A DNA stretch of 34,824 nucleotides, taken from contig SHYO01000029.1 in the NCBI GenBank assembly GCA_009692745.1, forward strand, positions 1-34,824, given 5' to 3'. Of this stretch, positions 8,109 through 15,889 are shown piece by piece. The notes under the pieces are model-generated. The model did no database searches and was not told the origin of the DNA. It worked only from the letters and a program-made list of their open reading frames with translations. Each line of letters begins with the position of its first letter. The first letter of the stretch is position 1. The DNA is from Chloroflexota bacterium (lineage in GTDB: Bacteria; Chloroflexota; Anaerolineae; Epilineales; SHYO01). The position numbers and the translations under genes are program-made.

Positions 8109-9068
8109 TTATGAGCCTAAGTCCGGAAATGGTATACTTTTTTGGCTGCCCAGGCGCCTCACCCTCAGCCAGGAGGCCGCTGCTGCCACGACAAGCACTG
8201 CGGCAATCACAGACAGCGAGAGCGTGATAGGAATATGGTATATATCCGAAATCAGCATCTTCACACCCACAAAGGTCAATATTACTGCCAGTCCTAACTT
8301 CAGATAGTAGAATTTGTCCATTACCCCTGCCAGGACAAAATACAGCGAGCGTAATCCTAGAATTGCGAAGACATTCGACGTATAGACGATAAAGGGATCT
8401 TGGGTGACAGCAAATATGGCCGGGATCGAGTCAACCGCAAACACTAGATCGGTAGTTTCCACAATGAGCAATACCATGAATAGAGGGGTCGCCATCCATT
8501 TGCCGGCCTGGCGGATAAAGAAGCGCTCACCGTGATACTCGCCGGTCACCGGCATAAACCGGCGGAAAATCTTCACGACTGGATTGTTTTCTGGATGGAT
8601 TTCTTCCGCGCCACGGTGCAAAGCCATTCTGATCCCGGTAAAGATCAGGAAGGCCCCGAAGATGAAAATGACCCAGTGGAAGCGCTCAAGTAGCACGGCG
8701 CCAACGGCGATCAAGGCGCCACGCATAAGCAGCGCTCCCAGGATGCCCCAGAAGAGCACCCGGTGTTGGTACGTTGCGGGTACGGCGAAGAAAGAGAAGA
8801 GCAGTACGAAAACGAAGATGTTGTCGACGCTAAGAGATTTTTCGATGAGATAACCGGTGAAGAACTGCAATGCCGGTTGAGGCCCACGCCAAAAGTAGAT
8901 CAGGACGTTGAAGGCCAGCGACAGCGCAATCCAGACGACACTCCAGATGGCCGCCTCTTTCACAGATACAGCGTGGGCTTTGCGGTGGAAAACACCCAGG
9001 TCAAGGGCTAACAAACCCAGCACGAACAAATTGAAGGCCACCCATATCCAGACACTATCCGTTCCCAT
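8109..9068 (-). CDS. TerC/Alx-family membrane protein, probable Mn2+ exporter under riboswitch control
   Basis: A 319-residue polytopic membrane protein of the TerC family. It carries the conserved acidic motifs of the transmembrane core, LSVDNIFVFVLLF and ETTDLVFAVDSIPAI. These resemble the Asp-rich helices of E. coli Alx and Bacillus MeeF/YceF, family members linked to manganese export or metalation of exported enzymes. It has about eight hydrophobic segments and a basic C-terminal tail. The 5' leader is a yybP-ykoY manganese riboswitch ending in a terminator, which is strong evidence that expression rises with Mn2+ and that the substrate is manganese. ATG start, with AAGGAGCTGG in front. 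The substrate is inferred from the leader and family, not from ligand residues alone. Confidence 0.93.
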   Translation of the reverse strand: MGTDSVWIWVAFNLFVLGLLALDLGVFHRKAHAVSVKEAAIWSVVWIALSLAFNVLIYFWRGPQPALQFFTGYLIEKSLSVDNIFVFVLLFSFFAVPATYQHRVLFWGILGALLMRGALIAVGAVLLERFHWVIFIFGAFLIFTGIRMALHRGAEEIHPENNPVVKIFRRFMPVTGEYHGERFFIRQAGKWMATPLFMVLLIVETTDLVFAVDSIPAIFAVTQDPFIVYTSNVFAILGLRSLYFVLAGVMDKFYYLKLGLAVILTFVGVKMLISDIYHIPITLSLSVIAAVLVVAAAASWLRVRRLGSQKSIPFPDLGS

Positions 9069-9105
9069 TTTCCAGCTCCTTATCAGTAGGGGCCGGGAGG
9101 CTTAT

Positions 9106-9139
9106 AAAAAAACCCCCACGGCAATAATAGTCGTGGAGG
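9106..9139 (-). terminator. Expression-platform terminator of the manganese riboswitch
   Basis: On the minus strand CCTCCACG and CGTGGGGG pair around a short A/T-rich loop (9113-9139), followed by seven T (9112-9106), a textbook intrinsic terminator. It lies between the aptamer and the terC start, so Mn2+ binding would act by preventing its formation. Confidence 0.88.
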
Positions 9140-9250
9140 TCTCGCCAATAGTGTCTGACACGAAGGTCTCTACACACGCGATCAACCGGGAGGTTTATCT
9201 CCGTATTGACGATTGATCGACCCATTTCTCCGGGTGGCTACTCCCCATCC
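9131..9250 (-). ncRNA. yybP-ykoY manganese riboswitch aptamer
   Basis: Read on the minus strand, the leader contains the hallmark GGGGAGTAGC (9246-9237) and a short ACCC/GGGT helix. A long arm CGATCAA/TTGATCG (9219-9213 with 9185-9179) encloses the conserved CGTCAATAC loop and a GGAG/CTCC hairpin. The downstream GAGACC blocks follow, one of them leading straight into the terminator. Both conserved internal loops that together form the Mn2+ site in this class are visible. The layout promoter, aptamer, terminator, terC is complete. Confidence 0.9.
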
Positions 9251-9257
9251 AGTATTA

Positions 9258-9286
9258 AGTTTAGGGGAAGTAATCTGTTTTGTCAA
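9258..9286 (-). promoter_or_regulatory. Promoter of the riboswitch-terC transcript
   Basis: On the minus strand TTGACA (9286-9281) and TAAACT (9263-9258) are 17 bp apart. Transcription would start about 8 nt downstream, right at the 5' edge of the aptamer. Confidence 0.75.
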
Positions 9287-9329
9287 GTGATTGGCCAAGC
9301 CCAAAAGATAAAATCCTCTTTGTCATTGC

Positions 9330-10040
9330 TTACCCGGCCGGGAACAGGCATTTACGATCCGTATAGAAATTCCCCATGGTCTGGTTCGCCTGGAAGGTTT
9401 CCGCCAGCTTGCCGACTACCGCCTGCCACTTTTGCCCAGGTATGCAGACATACATCTCATCATCTGGCCGCCCGGTGAAAGTGCGGTTCCCTTTACAGCC
9501 CAGGGAGAGCGAGGTAGCGCCGCTATTGGTGGTCAGCGGCAACACTGCGCAGGCAGGGCGTCCCAGGGCATTCGTTAAAGCATTCCCGGCTCCCGCTTTC
9601 ACGGCTGCTTCATAGAGGAGCATCGCTTGGGACGGCTTGGCCGCCACCAGAATCACATCCGGTATAAAATTGGCCTGATCCAGCGGGGAGTAGGCCACAT
9701 ACGGCGGGGATTGGGCGAGGGTTGGAATTCCCGCCACTTCGGACATGTCCAGATATTGGCTATCGACCATAAAACCGATCGTTTGTTCCAGTTCCCCTGC
9801 CCGGCCCTCTGGCAGAGCGATCTTATGGGTATAAGCCCCAACCGCGCAGTTATAATGATCCTCAGGTGTGGTATAAAATATCTGCCCATCCATGGCTTTT
9901 TGCCAAAACACACAACCTGCCGGCACCGGCCCGCCGGGCCATCTGGCCATACCGGCCGGGGGAGAATTAAGAAAGCCGATTGCTATCGCCGGAAAGCGGA
10001 GTTCAAGCATCTCTTGCAAACCTGCCGTGCTATTCAACAT
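9330..10040 (-). CDS. DUF169-family protein
   Basis: This 236-residue protein matches the DUF169 family, cytoplasmic proteins of unknown function common in archaea and anaerobic bacteria. Recognisable blocks are the N-terminal LELRFPAIAIGFLNSPP and the HYNCAVGAYTHKI region. Further along are IPDVILVAAKPSQAM and the C-terminal RPDDEMYVCIPGQKW. Conserved cysteines (in AGCVFWQ, HYNCAVG, RPACAVLP and SLGCKGNR) hint at metal or cluster binding, but no standard motif is present. The start chosen is ATG at 10040, with AGGAGGAAT immediately upstream; a longer frame from a TTG at 10100 would begin at the predicted transcription start. It lies between the metal importer and terC but has its own promoter. 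Confidence 0.85.
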   Translation of the reverse strand: MLNSTAGLQEMLELRFPAIAIGFLNSPPAGMARWPGGPVPAGCVFWQKAMDGQIFYTTPEDHYNCAVGAYTHKIALPEGRAGELEQTIGFMVDSQYLDMSEVAGIPTLAQSPPYVAYSPLDQANFIPDVILVAAKPSQAMLLYEAAVKAGAGNALTNALGRPACAVLPLTTNSGATSLSLGCKGNRTFTGRPDDEMYVCIPGQKWQAVVGKLAETFQANQTMGNFYTDRKCLFPAG

Positions 10041-10107
10041 ATTCCTCCTGGAAATGACCCCATACTTATTCGCAGTTACCATGTAGTCGTAAATCAACAA
10101 TATTGGT

Positions 10108-10136
10108 AGTATAGATGCTTATCTGAGTAACACCAA
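10108..10136 (-). promoter_or_regulatory. Promoter of the DUF169 gene
   Basis: On the minus strand TTGGTG (10136-10131) and TATACT (10113-10108) are separated by 17 bp. The predicted start near 10101 leaves a 60-nt leader ahead of the AGGAGG-preceded ATG at 10040. Confidence 0.6.
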
Positions 10137-10152
10137 CTGCCGGTATTAGCAC

Positions 10153-10998
10153 CTATACGTACTCCCGGTTGGGGTGCGGTAATGCTTTGTAGCGGTGTGG
10201 TGTCCGCCAGGAGCGCCGCAAAACGGTGATGACGTAGCAGAGGGAGGCCAGCGCCGCGATGCAAAAGCTGACCGGCCAGCGACTGGCAATAGCCAATACC
10301 AACCCACCCCAGGTGAAAGCCAGGCCCAGCAGAATTCCCAGAGCAATGGCGCTGATAGGCCGGTGCGTTAGCCGCCCGGCAGTGGCGGCGGGCGCTACGA
10401 GCAGGGCGAAAACGAGTAGCACGCCCACGACCTGCACGGCTACAGAGACGGTAACGGCCAGTAGCAGCAGAAAGCCGATGGACAGCAGGCGCACCGGCAC
10501 CCCGCGGCTCTCCGCGACCACCGGATCTATCGAGGCAAAGAGCAAAGGGCGAAACATCAGGAGTATCAGCAAGAGCGCTGCGATACTGCCAGCCAGGGTG
10601 ATCAGAACATTATCGTGGGAGATGCTTAGAATAGAACCGAAGAGGATGCTGACCGTCTCCCTGCTATATTGGGAGTAAAGGCTCAGGAACAACACCCCCA
10701 GTCCCAGGGCGAACGAAAGCGCCATCCCTGTCTCTACGTCCCTCCCTCTGACGCGCTCACCCAAGGCGCCGATAGCCAAAGCCGCCAACAGTGTGAAGGT
10801 GAACATGCCCAACAGGGGATTAACACCTAGCAGGGCGGCCCCGGTGGCGCCGGCGAATCCAATGTGCGAGAGCGCATGCCCCGCAAAAGCCTGGGCGCGC
10901 ACCACCACGAAATAGCCGATGATAGGGGCCAGAATGGCGATAATCGTGCCCGCCATAAAGGCGTTTTGCACAAACTCGTACTGCAACAGTTTAAACAT
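10153..10998 (-). CDS. Mn/Zn-type ABC transporter permease, second copy
   Basis: A 281-residue ABC-3 family integral membrane protein. It starts with the family's MFKLLQYEFVQNAF and the conserved AGHALSHIGFAG loop that docks the ATPase. About eight membrane helices follow, with DPVVAESRGVPVRLL between helices and the QVVGVLLVFALLVAPAATA segment typical of ZnuB/MntB/SitC. It is a paralogue of the permease just upstream, with the same motifs in the same order. Such pairs usually form a heterodimeric pore (SitC/SitD arrangement). It is the last gene of the four-gene operon, 20 bp after its partner. ATG start. Confidence 0.92.
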   Translation of the reverse strand: MFKLLQYEFVQNAFMAGTIIAILAPIIGYFVVVRAQAFAGHALSHIGFAGATGAALLGVNPLLGMFTFTLLAALAIGALGERVRGRDVETGMALSFALGLGVLFLSLYSQYSRETVSILFGSILSISHDNVLITLAGSIAALLLILLMFRPLLFASIDPVVAESRGVPVRLLSIGFLLLLAVTVSVAVQVVGVLLVFALLVAPAATAGRLTHRPISAIALGILLGLAFTWGGLVLAIASRWPVSFCIAALASLCYVITVLRRSWRTPHRYKALPHPNREYV

Positions 10999-11018
10999 AA
11001 CTCTACTGATTCCTGCAG

Positions 11019-11963
11019 TTATCTGCGTAGGTGGCTCGCTGCCGGAACTTCAGCTTGTCGCTCCTGCTCCCCTGAAGTTGGTAGACGCTCGGACTTTTCC
11101 GTGGAGCCTGATCTCTGCTCTCTGAGACCAGGGCGTCGCGTGCGCCAGAATGGGAAAGAGCGCGCGCGCCAGAATGGGGAAAAGATGCGTACCGGCAGAT
11201 AGACCCCAAAAGAGAGGGTCGCGATAAAGAAACTCACTGGCCAGGTGCTATTCGCCGCGAATAGGATCCCCAGCCAGGTATAGCCGAGTCCCAGGGCCAC
11301 GGCCAACCCGATGGCCGCCAGCGGACGCCGGGCAAGGCGAATTGCAGTGGCCGCCGGTCCCACAAGCAAGGTGAAAATCAACAGCACGCCCACGACCTGC
11401 ACCGATATCGACACGGTAACGGCCACCAGGATCATGAAGGCAATCGCGATCAGGCGCACCGGCACCCCACGTGCTTCGGCAACCTGCGGGTCGAAAGAGA
11501 TAAACAGGAGAGGCCGGAAAAGTATCAATACCACTGCTATGGCGAACAGGCTAAAAATAGCCGTTACCAGGATATCGGTCTTATCAATACCCAGGATGGT
11601 GCCAAACAGGATGCTGTACGTCCGTTCCGCACGACCTTTGTAGAGCGAGAGGAACAGCATGCCGAAACCCAGCGCGAGAGTCATCATAATACCGATGGCA
11701 ATATCCCGTTCCCGTATCTCTTTGCCAAGCAGCCCAATACCAATGGCTGCTCCCACTGAGAAAGCAAGCAAGCCGAAGAGGGGGTCAACTCCTAAGAGCA
11801 CCGCGCCGGCAGCGCCGGCAAAGCCAATATGGGATAGTGCATCACCTGCAAATGTCAGGCCGCGTATCACGAGAAAGTAGCCTATGATGGCGGCCACTAC
11901 CGCCACAAAAGAGCCTGCTAAAAAGGCATTCTGGATGAACGGATACTGCAGCATTTCAAACAC
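11019..11963 (-). CDS. Mn/Zn-type ABC transporter permease, first copy, with duplicated C-terminal tail
   Basis: A 314-residue ABC-3 family permease with AGDALSHIGFAGAAG, DPQVAEARGVPVRLI and QVVGVLLIFTLLVGPAATA. It is paralogous to the permease downstream. The membrane core ends near residue 264. A basic cytoplasmic tail follows in which SPFWRARS and FPFWRTRR repeat with an 8-residue period; the DNA shows the matching 24-bp tandem duplication near 11142-11184. The tail (about 50 residues) is rich in Arg, Glu and Ser and is not part of the family fold. ATG start; 71 bp after the ATPase gene. Confidence 0.92.
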   Translation of the reverse strand: MFEMLQYPFIQNAFLAGSFVAVVAAIIGYFLVIRGLTFAGDALSHIGFAGAAGAVLLGVDPLFGLLAFSVGAAIGIGLLGKEIRERDIAIGIMMTLALGFGMLFLSLYKGRAERTYSILFGTILGIDKTDILVTAIFSLFAIAVVLILFRPLLFISFDPQVAEARGVPVRLIAIAFMILVAVTVSISVQVVGVLLIFTLLVGPAATAIRLARRPLAAIGLAVALGLGYTWLGILFAANSTWPVSFFIATLSFGVYLPVRIFSPFWRARSFPFWRTRRPGLREQRSGSTEKSERLPTSGEQERQAEVPAASHLRR

Positions 11964-12034
11964 GAATTTTTTCCTTGGTGAAGAGATACGTGTAACGGCG
12001 TGGAATAGAGCTCTTGTGCCCCTATGCTCGATGA

Positions 12035-12805
12035 CTAAGTTTCCGCGCCGACCACGAATAACCGGTCCAGAGCATGGATGACCTCGACGGGCGATCCATA
12101 TAACCGGGTAAGCGTGCTGCTGGTTATCACTTCCTCCGGCGTGCCGATGGTGCTGTGTCCGTGCGCCATGTAGATGACCCGGTCAACCACTTGCAGCAGC
12201 GGGTTGATATCGTGGGTCACTAACATCACGGCAATGTTGTGCCCACGGCATACCCGGGTTACCAAATCGACTATCTCACGCTGGTGGTTGAGATCCAGAT
12301 TTGCCAGCGGCTCGTCGAGCAAGAGCAATCGCGGATTAGCCAGGAGGGCCTGGGCAATCAACAGTCGCTGTTGCTCGCCACCGGATAACTGCCCGACCGG
12401 CGCATCGGCAAAAGCTAATGCGTCAACCTCTGCCAAAGCTTGATCAACAATTCTTTGCCGCTGGGGATCAGGCCAGCCGATCCCCCAACGATGGCCGTCG
12501 AGACCAAAGCCTACCAGATCACGGGCGCGTAGCGCCACGTCAGCTTCGAGCGTGCGGTGTTGCGGTGCATAACCAATGGCTTGATTGCCCCGGCGCGGCG
12601 TTTTGCCGAGCACGCGCACCAGGCCGCTACTCGGGTTGATCAATCCCAACAGGAGCTTGAGCAAGGTACTCTTCCCGGCGCCGTTAGGACCAAGCATGAC
12701 AATGAACTCACCCTCGGTTACCGTAAAGTTGATGTCCTCTAAGATATCCCGGCCGCCAAGCTGGATGTTAACATGCTCCAGTTCTACCACCGCTGCCTGT
12801 GTCAA
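12035..12805 (-). CDS. Mn/Zn-type ABC transporter ATP-binding protein
   Basis: The 256-residue ATPase of the importer. Walker A is GPNGAGKST (39-47), the Q-loop is in IGYAPQHRT, the signature is LSGGEQQR, Walker B is LLLLDEP and the switch histidine is in LVTHDIN. The overall pattern fits the ZnuC/MntA/SitB group that energises divalent-metal uptake. The start is TTG at 12805, supported by AAGGGG about 6 nt upstream; no ATG alternative gives a complete first strand. It lies 27 bp downstream of the binding-protein gene and before the permeases, in one leftward operon. Confidence 0.94.
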   Translation of the reverse strand: MTQAAVVELEHVNIQLGGRDILEDINFTVTEGEFIVMLGPNGAGKSTLLKLLLGLINPSSGLVRVLGKTPRRGNQAIGYAPQHRTLEADVALRARDLVGFGLDGHRWGIGWPDPQRQRIVDQALAEVDALAFADAPVGQLSGGEQQRLLIAQALLANPRLLLLDEPLANLDLNHQREIVDLVTRVCRGHNIAVMLVTHDINPLLQVVDRVIYMAHGHSTIGTPEEVITSSTLTRLYGSPVEVIHALDRLFVVGAET

Positions 12806-12832
12806 GTGCTTGCCCCTTGTGTCAAGAGCCCC

Positions 12833-13819
12833 CTATTTCGCGGCTGAAGCTAAAGCTTGTTCCAGCCCGTTGAGCTGGTCAAGCATCCAGGTCTGATAGC
12901 TTTTATTAGGGGGCATCGTCTCTGTGATATAAGCTAAAGGAATATTTTGTTTTTGGGCGGCGCGCTTGAGGTCCCTGGTAATGGGAGCATCGTTCTGTGA
13001 GTTGTAGATCAGCACTTTGACCTCACGTTTATTAACCTGGTCGTTCGCAGCCGCTACCGTATCGGCGGGTGGATCGTTTCCCTCGGCAATCGCTTTCTGG
13101 AACTCGATGGGTGTAAGCACGTCGAGACCCAAGGGGCCTGTTTGATACAAGAAGATTGTCTCCGTGAGCCCGACCGGGGTGCTATGGTACTTGGCCTTGA
13201 TCGTATCTATCTTTTGTTGGATACCGGTCAGGGATTGGTTGAACTTCTGTAAATTGCCATCGAATGTGGCGGCATTAGCTGTGTCCAGTTTCTTCAGGCT
13301 ATCTGTCATGGCTTGCGCTATCGTGCGCGCGTTGTCGATACTATACCAGACGTGCTCATTGTCGGGCAACTTGACCTGGGCGATGTCAAAAGCTGTCAAT
13401 ACCACGCGCTTCGGGTCGGGCGACGCGGAGAGCAGCTTATCCATCCAATCGTCGTACCCGCCGCCATTCTCGATCACCAACTGCGCCTTCGTCACCGCTA
13501 CGGCGTTTTTCACGTTCGATTCATATTCGTGGGGATCAACTGCCGGGTCGGAGAGGATACTCACTACCGAAATGCGATCCCCGCCGATCTGTTTGGCGAT
13601 ATCGCCGTAGAAATTCTCCGCCGCTACAACATTGATCGTTGTGGAGCTGCCACTGCCGGCGGCATCTGGTTGCTTTGCTATTGCCGCAGAGCTTGGGCTA
13701 CTGTTGCTATTCGCACAACCTGCCAATATACCTGCTATCAAGGTCATCAAGATTATAGCTAACCATCTGTGCTTTTCCCCGCTGCCCCGTTTTCTCGACC
13801 TAAATTTCGCAGCCATCAT
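12833..13819 (-). CDS. Metal ABC transporter substrate-binding lipoprotein (ZnuA/MntC family)
   Basis: A 328-residue lipoprotein: basic N-terminus, hydrophobic segment (19-33) and lipobox LAGC with the lipidated Cys at 35, then a Ser-rich linker. The binding domain has ligand candidates His97 (VDPHEYE), His156 (NEHVWYS) and Glu220 (GLTETIFLY). There is no His-rich loop. Glu rather than His in the third position resembles the manganese-type proteins (PsaA/MntC), though the usual fourth Asp is not obvious here. It would capture Mn2+ or Zn2+ outside the membrane and deliver it to the permease pair. Two adjacent ATG codons (13819 and 13816) are possible starts. First gene of the ABC operon, 102 bp behind the RHH regulator. 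Confidence 0.92.
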   Translation of the reverse strand: MMAAKFRSRKRGSGEKHRWLAIILMTLIAGILAGCANSNSSPSSAAIAKQPDAAGSGSSTTINVVAAENFYGDIAKQIGGDRISVVSILSDPAVDPHEYESNVKNAVAVTKAQLVIENGGGYDDWMDKLLSASPDPKRVVLTAFDIAQVKLPDNEHVWYSIDNARTIAQAMTDSLKKLDTANAATFDGNLQKFNQSLTGIQQKIDTIKAKYHSTPVGLTETIFLYQTGPLGLDVLTPIEFQKAIAEGNDPPADTVAAANDQVNKREVKVLIYNSQNDAPITRDLKRAAQKQNIPLAYITETMPPNKSYQTWMLDQLNGLEQALASAAK

Positions 13820-13921
13820 ACCTTCGCCCGGTTTAGAGTGGTGTTAGTACTTATCTAGCTTAACCCCTTTTCCATCAAATCGACAAAAGGATCACAAAAC
13901 ATTCCTGGTCTTTCGGATCAA

Positions 13922-14257
13922 TCAGGAAGTTGCCTGTTCAACACAATGAGAGCAATCTAGCCAATTTTCCGCGGGGATCTTCGGCAGAGCCTTGGAGCTC
14001 GCGCCTCTTTCAAAGACCGGCCTGTAGAGCACTTCTCCCTTGTCGTGGGTTTCGCCACAAGTATGGCAGGCGGATTCTTCAGCGATAACCACCGGCGTAT
14101 ACCCGGTAATCACCCAGCCCTCATGCCCCGCGTGCGCCGCCAGGGATTCTAATGCCGCCCGCACGGTAAGCGACTTGTTTCCGCTGTAGTATTTCTCGGC
14201 CAGTCTCTCCAGAAGCTCTACGGTGTTGTCATCCAACGTGAAATTGAGACGCTGCAT
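13922..14257 (-). CDS. Ribbon-helix-helix regulator with C-terminal zinc-ribbon-like CxxC pairs
   Basis: The 111-residue protein starts with a ribbon-helix-helix DNA-binding domain (1-45: QRLNFTLDDNTVELLERLAE then the KSLTVRAALESLA helix). The C-terminal half carries CHTC (about 64-67) and CSHC (about 103-106), two CxxC pairs that could bind a structural or sensory zinc. RHH proteins bind short tandem operators and often repress themselves. It is the gene immediately upstream of the metal ABC operon on the same strand, and its own promoter is covered by three GTGTGT repeats. A metal-responsive repressor of the importer is a reasonable hypothesis, not shown. ATG start with GGGGAAA upstream. 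Confidence 0.82.
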   Translation of the reverse strand: MQRLNFTLDDNTVELLERLAEKYYSGNKSLTVRAALESLAAHAGHEGWVITGYTPVVIAEESACHTCGETHDKGEVLYRPVFERGASSKALPKIPAENWLDCSHCVEQATS

Positions 14258-14271
14258 TTTTATTTCCCCAG

Positions 14272-14317
14272 GTGTGTATATAGTGTGTATTATAGTGTGT
14301 CAACATCAACTTGTCAA
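14272..14317 (-). promoter_or_regulatory. RHH gene promoter overlaid by three GTGTGT operator-like repeats
   Basis: On the minus strand TTGACA (14317-14312) and TATAAT (14294-14289) are exactly 17 bp apart, a consensus promoter. On the plus strand GTGTGT occurs at 14272-14277, 14283-14288 and 14295-14300, spaced 11 and 12 bp, about one helical turn. One copy lies in the spacer and two just downstream of the -10. This is the geometry expected for side-by-side RHH dimers repressing their own gene. Confidence 0.7.
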
Positions 14318-14336
14318 ATGGATCAAACCAGCCTAT

Positions 14337-14365
14337 TTGACAGGGATACTGACAGGGCCTATATT
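14337..14365 (+). promoter_or_regulatory. Promoter of the TolB-like propeller gene
   Basis: TTGACA (14337-14342) and TATATT (14360-14365) have 17 bp between them. The -35 faces the divergent RHH promoter 19 bp away; ATTTGACA here and TGTCAAAT (14312-14319) form an inverted repeat made by the two -35 boxes. Confidence 0.7.
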
Positions 14366-14493
14366 TCTCTTGTTCTTCTGATATCCTTAACGAGATCGAA
14401 ATACCGCTATTTCATCCGTAGATGCTTTCCTGGCACTATCTTTTATCAACACCTTCACCTCAACCTTACCTGTATCCGTAAAGTAGATCTGCT

Positions 14494-15888
14494 GTGTGGA
14501 AAATAGAAACCCCCTTTTTTAGTTTTCACTTAAGCCTGTTTGACAGAGCTGCCCTCATTACCCTGGCTGCTGCGCTCACCTTTGTTCTCCTGCTTGCCTG
14601 GCGCGGTGATCAGGTGGGGGTGCGGGTCGTGCAGGTCAGTCCGGCAGAACCGGGGTCGCTTGCTTCCACGAAAGCTGTGCTGCGTATTACCTTTGACCAG
14701 GATATGGTCACCGATGGTCCGGCGCCGGCTGTCTCCTTATCCCCTCCGGTGACCGGCACCCTCCGTTGGGAAGGTCGATCCCTGCTGCTCTTCCCCTCCC
14801 ATCCCTTATCTGCTGATACCGTCTATACCGTCACTCTGCAACCCGGTCTCCAAAGCCAGCGGGACCGGATACTGCTCCGGCCTTATACGTGGCATTTCCG
14901 CACTGGCCGGCCGCGCATCCTGTTTATGAGCCGCGATGCCCAGGAGCGCGATCAGCTATTTCTTACTCTGCTGGGTGGCAGCAGTCCTTTACAACTCACC
15001 AAGGAACCCTATGGGATCTGGGATTATGCGCTCTCTCCCGACGGCGCCCAAATCATCTATACGATTTCCTACCCCGATAGCAGGAATGATCTCTGGATCA
15101 TGAATGTGGATGGCGCCGCCCGCCACGAACTGCTTGCCTGTCCAGATGGCGCTTGCAGCGGGGCCGCCTGGTTTCCCGCCGGCGGCCGCATCGTTTTTGA
15201 GAAGCGCGCCCTTGCAACGCCCGGCGGCCCGCCTGGCCTGCCGCGCCTCTGGTGGCTGGACCTGTCCGGCGGCGCGACTGCCCCGGTATTTCAAGATAGC
15301 CAGATATTGGGTTTTGGCGCCGCTTTTTCCGCCGATGGCCAATGGCTTAGCTATGTTTCTCCTACAAACCAGGGTGTCTACGCTTTTAATCTGAACGATG
15401 GTCGTATCCGTGCAGTTCCCAGCGAGATGGGGGCGCCCGGCGTCTGGAATGCTGCCGGCACGGCTCTCATTGTTCCCGCTATTCAGGCGCGGGGAGAGGG
15501 TTTTGCCGCCCATCTGCTGCAAGTAAATCCGGAACCTAATCAATGGGTGAATCTAAGTGGAGATAATGATGTGGAGGACAGCGCCCCGGCCTGGTCTCCC
15601 GACGGCGCCCAAATCGCTTTCGCGCGCAAATTGGTAGGCTCACAAAATACTTTTGGGGATCAAATCTGGTTGATGCAGGCTGATGGCAGCGGTGCCCATC
15701 CCATTTCTGACGATCCCGGCTATCACCATGGCCTCATATCCTGGTCGCCGGACGGCCGTTACCTGCTCTTTCAGCGCTTCGCTTTGGGCCAGGCGGCTAT
15801 CCAGCCGGAAATCGCACTGATAGATGTCCAAGCGCAAACGTTGCGCCAGGTGGAAGCAGCAGGAAGCTGGCCTACCTGGCTGCCATAG
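14494..15888 (+). CDS. Membrane-anchored Ig-like plus TolB/PD40 beta-propeller protein
   Basis: A 464-residue protein with an N-terminal hydrophobic anchor (about 17-36), so it is probably extracytoplasmic. An Ig-like domain follows (about 46-135, with LRITFDQDMVTDG and YTVTLQPGL, as in Big_5 domains). A beta-propeller built of PD40/TolB repeats makes up the rest (about 138-460), recognised by SPDGAQIIY, SADGQWLSY, SPDGAQIAF and SPDGRYLLF. Two repeats share an identical 21-bp DNA segment (TCTCCCGACGGC... near 15036 and 15595), suggesting recent internal conversion. Such proteins usually serve as protein-interaction or sensor scaffolds; no catalytic site is visible. GTG start; the real start could be a few codons away because no strong Shine-Dalgarno is present. 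Confidence 0.82.
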   Translation: MWKIETPFFSFHLSLFDRAALITLAAALTFVLLLAWRGDQVGVRVVQVSPAEPGSLASTKAVLRITFDQDMVTDGPAPAVSLSPPVTGTLRWEGRSLLLFPSHPLSADTVYTVTLQPGLQSQRDRILLRPYTWHFRTGRPRILFMSRDAQERDQLFLTLLGGSSPLQLTKEPYGIWDYALSPDGAQIIYTISYPDSRNDLWIMNVDGAARHELLACPDGACSGAAWFPAGGRIVFEKRALATPGGPPGLPRLWWLDLSGGATAPVFQDSQILGFGAAFSADGQWLSYVSPTNQGVYAFNLNDGRIRAVPSEMGAPGVWNAAGTALIVPAIQARGEGFAAHLLQVNPEPNQWVNLSGDNDVEDSAPAWSPDGAQIAFARKLVGSQNTFGDQIWLMQADGSGAHPISDDPGYHHGLISWSPDGRYLLFQRFALGQAAIQPEIALIDVQAQTLRQVEAAGSWPTWLP

Positions 15889-15889
15889 A

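Noticed and set aside
9330-10100. TTG start at 10100 for the DUF169 gene
   Set aside because: It coincides with the predicted transcription start, whereas AGGAGG directly precedes the ATG at 10040.
13820-13921. A separate promoter or GTGTGT operator directly before the ABC operon
   Set aside because: Only a weak TTGATG-N17-GATAAG pair and a single GTGGTGT were seen, too little to call.
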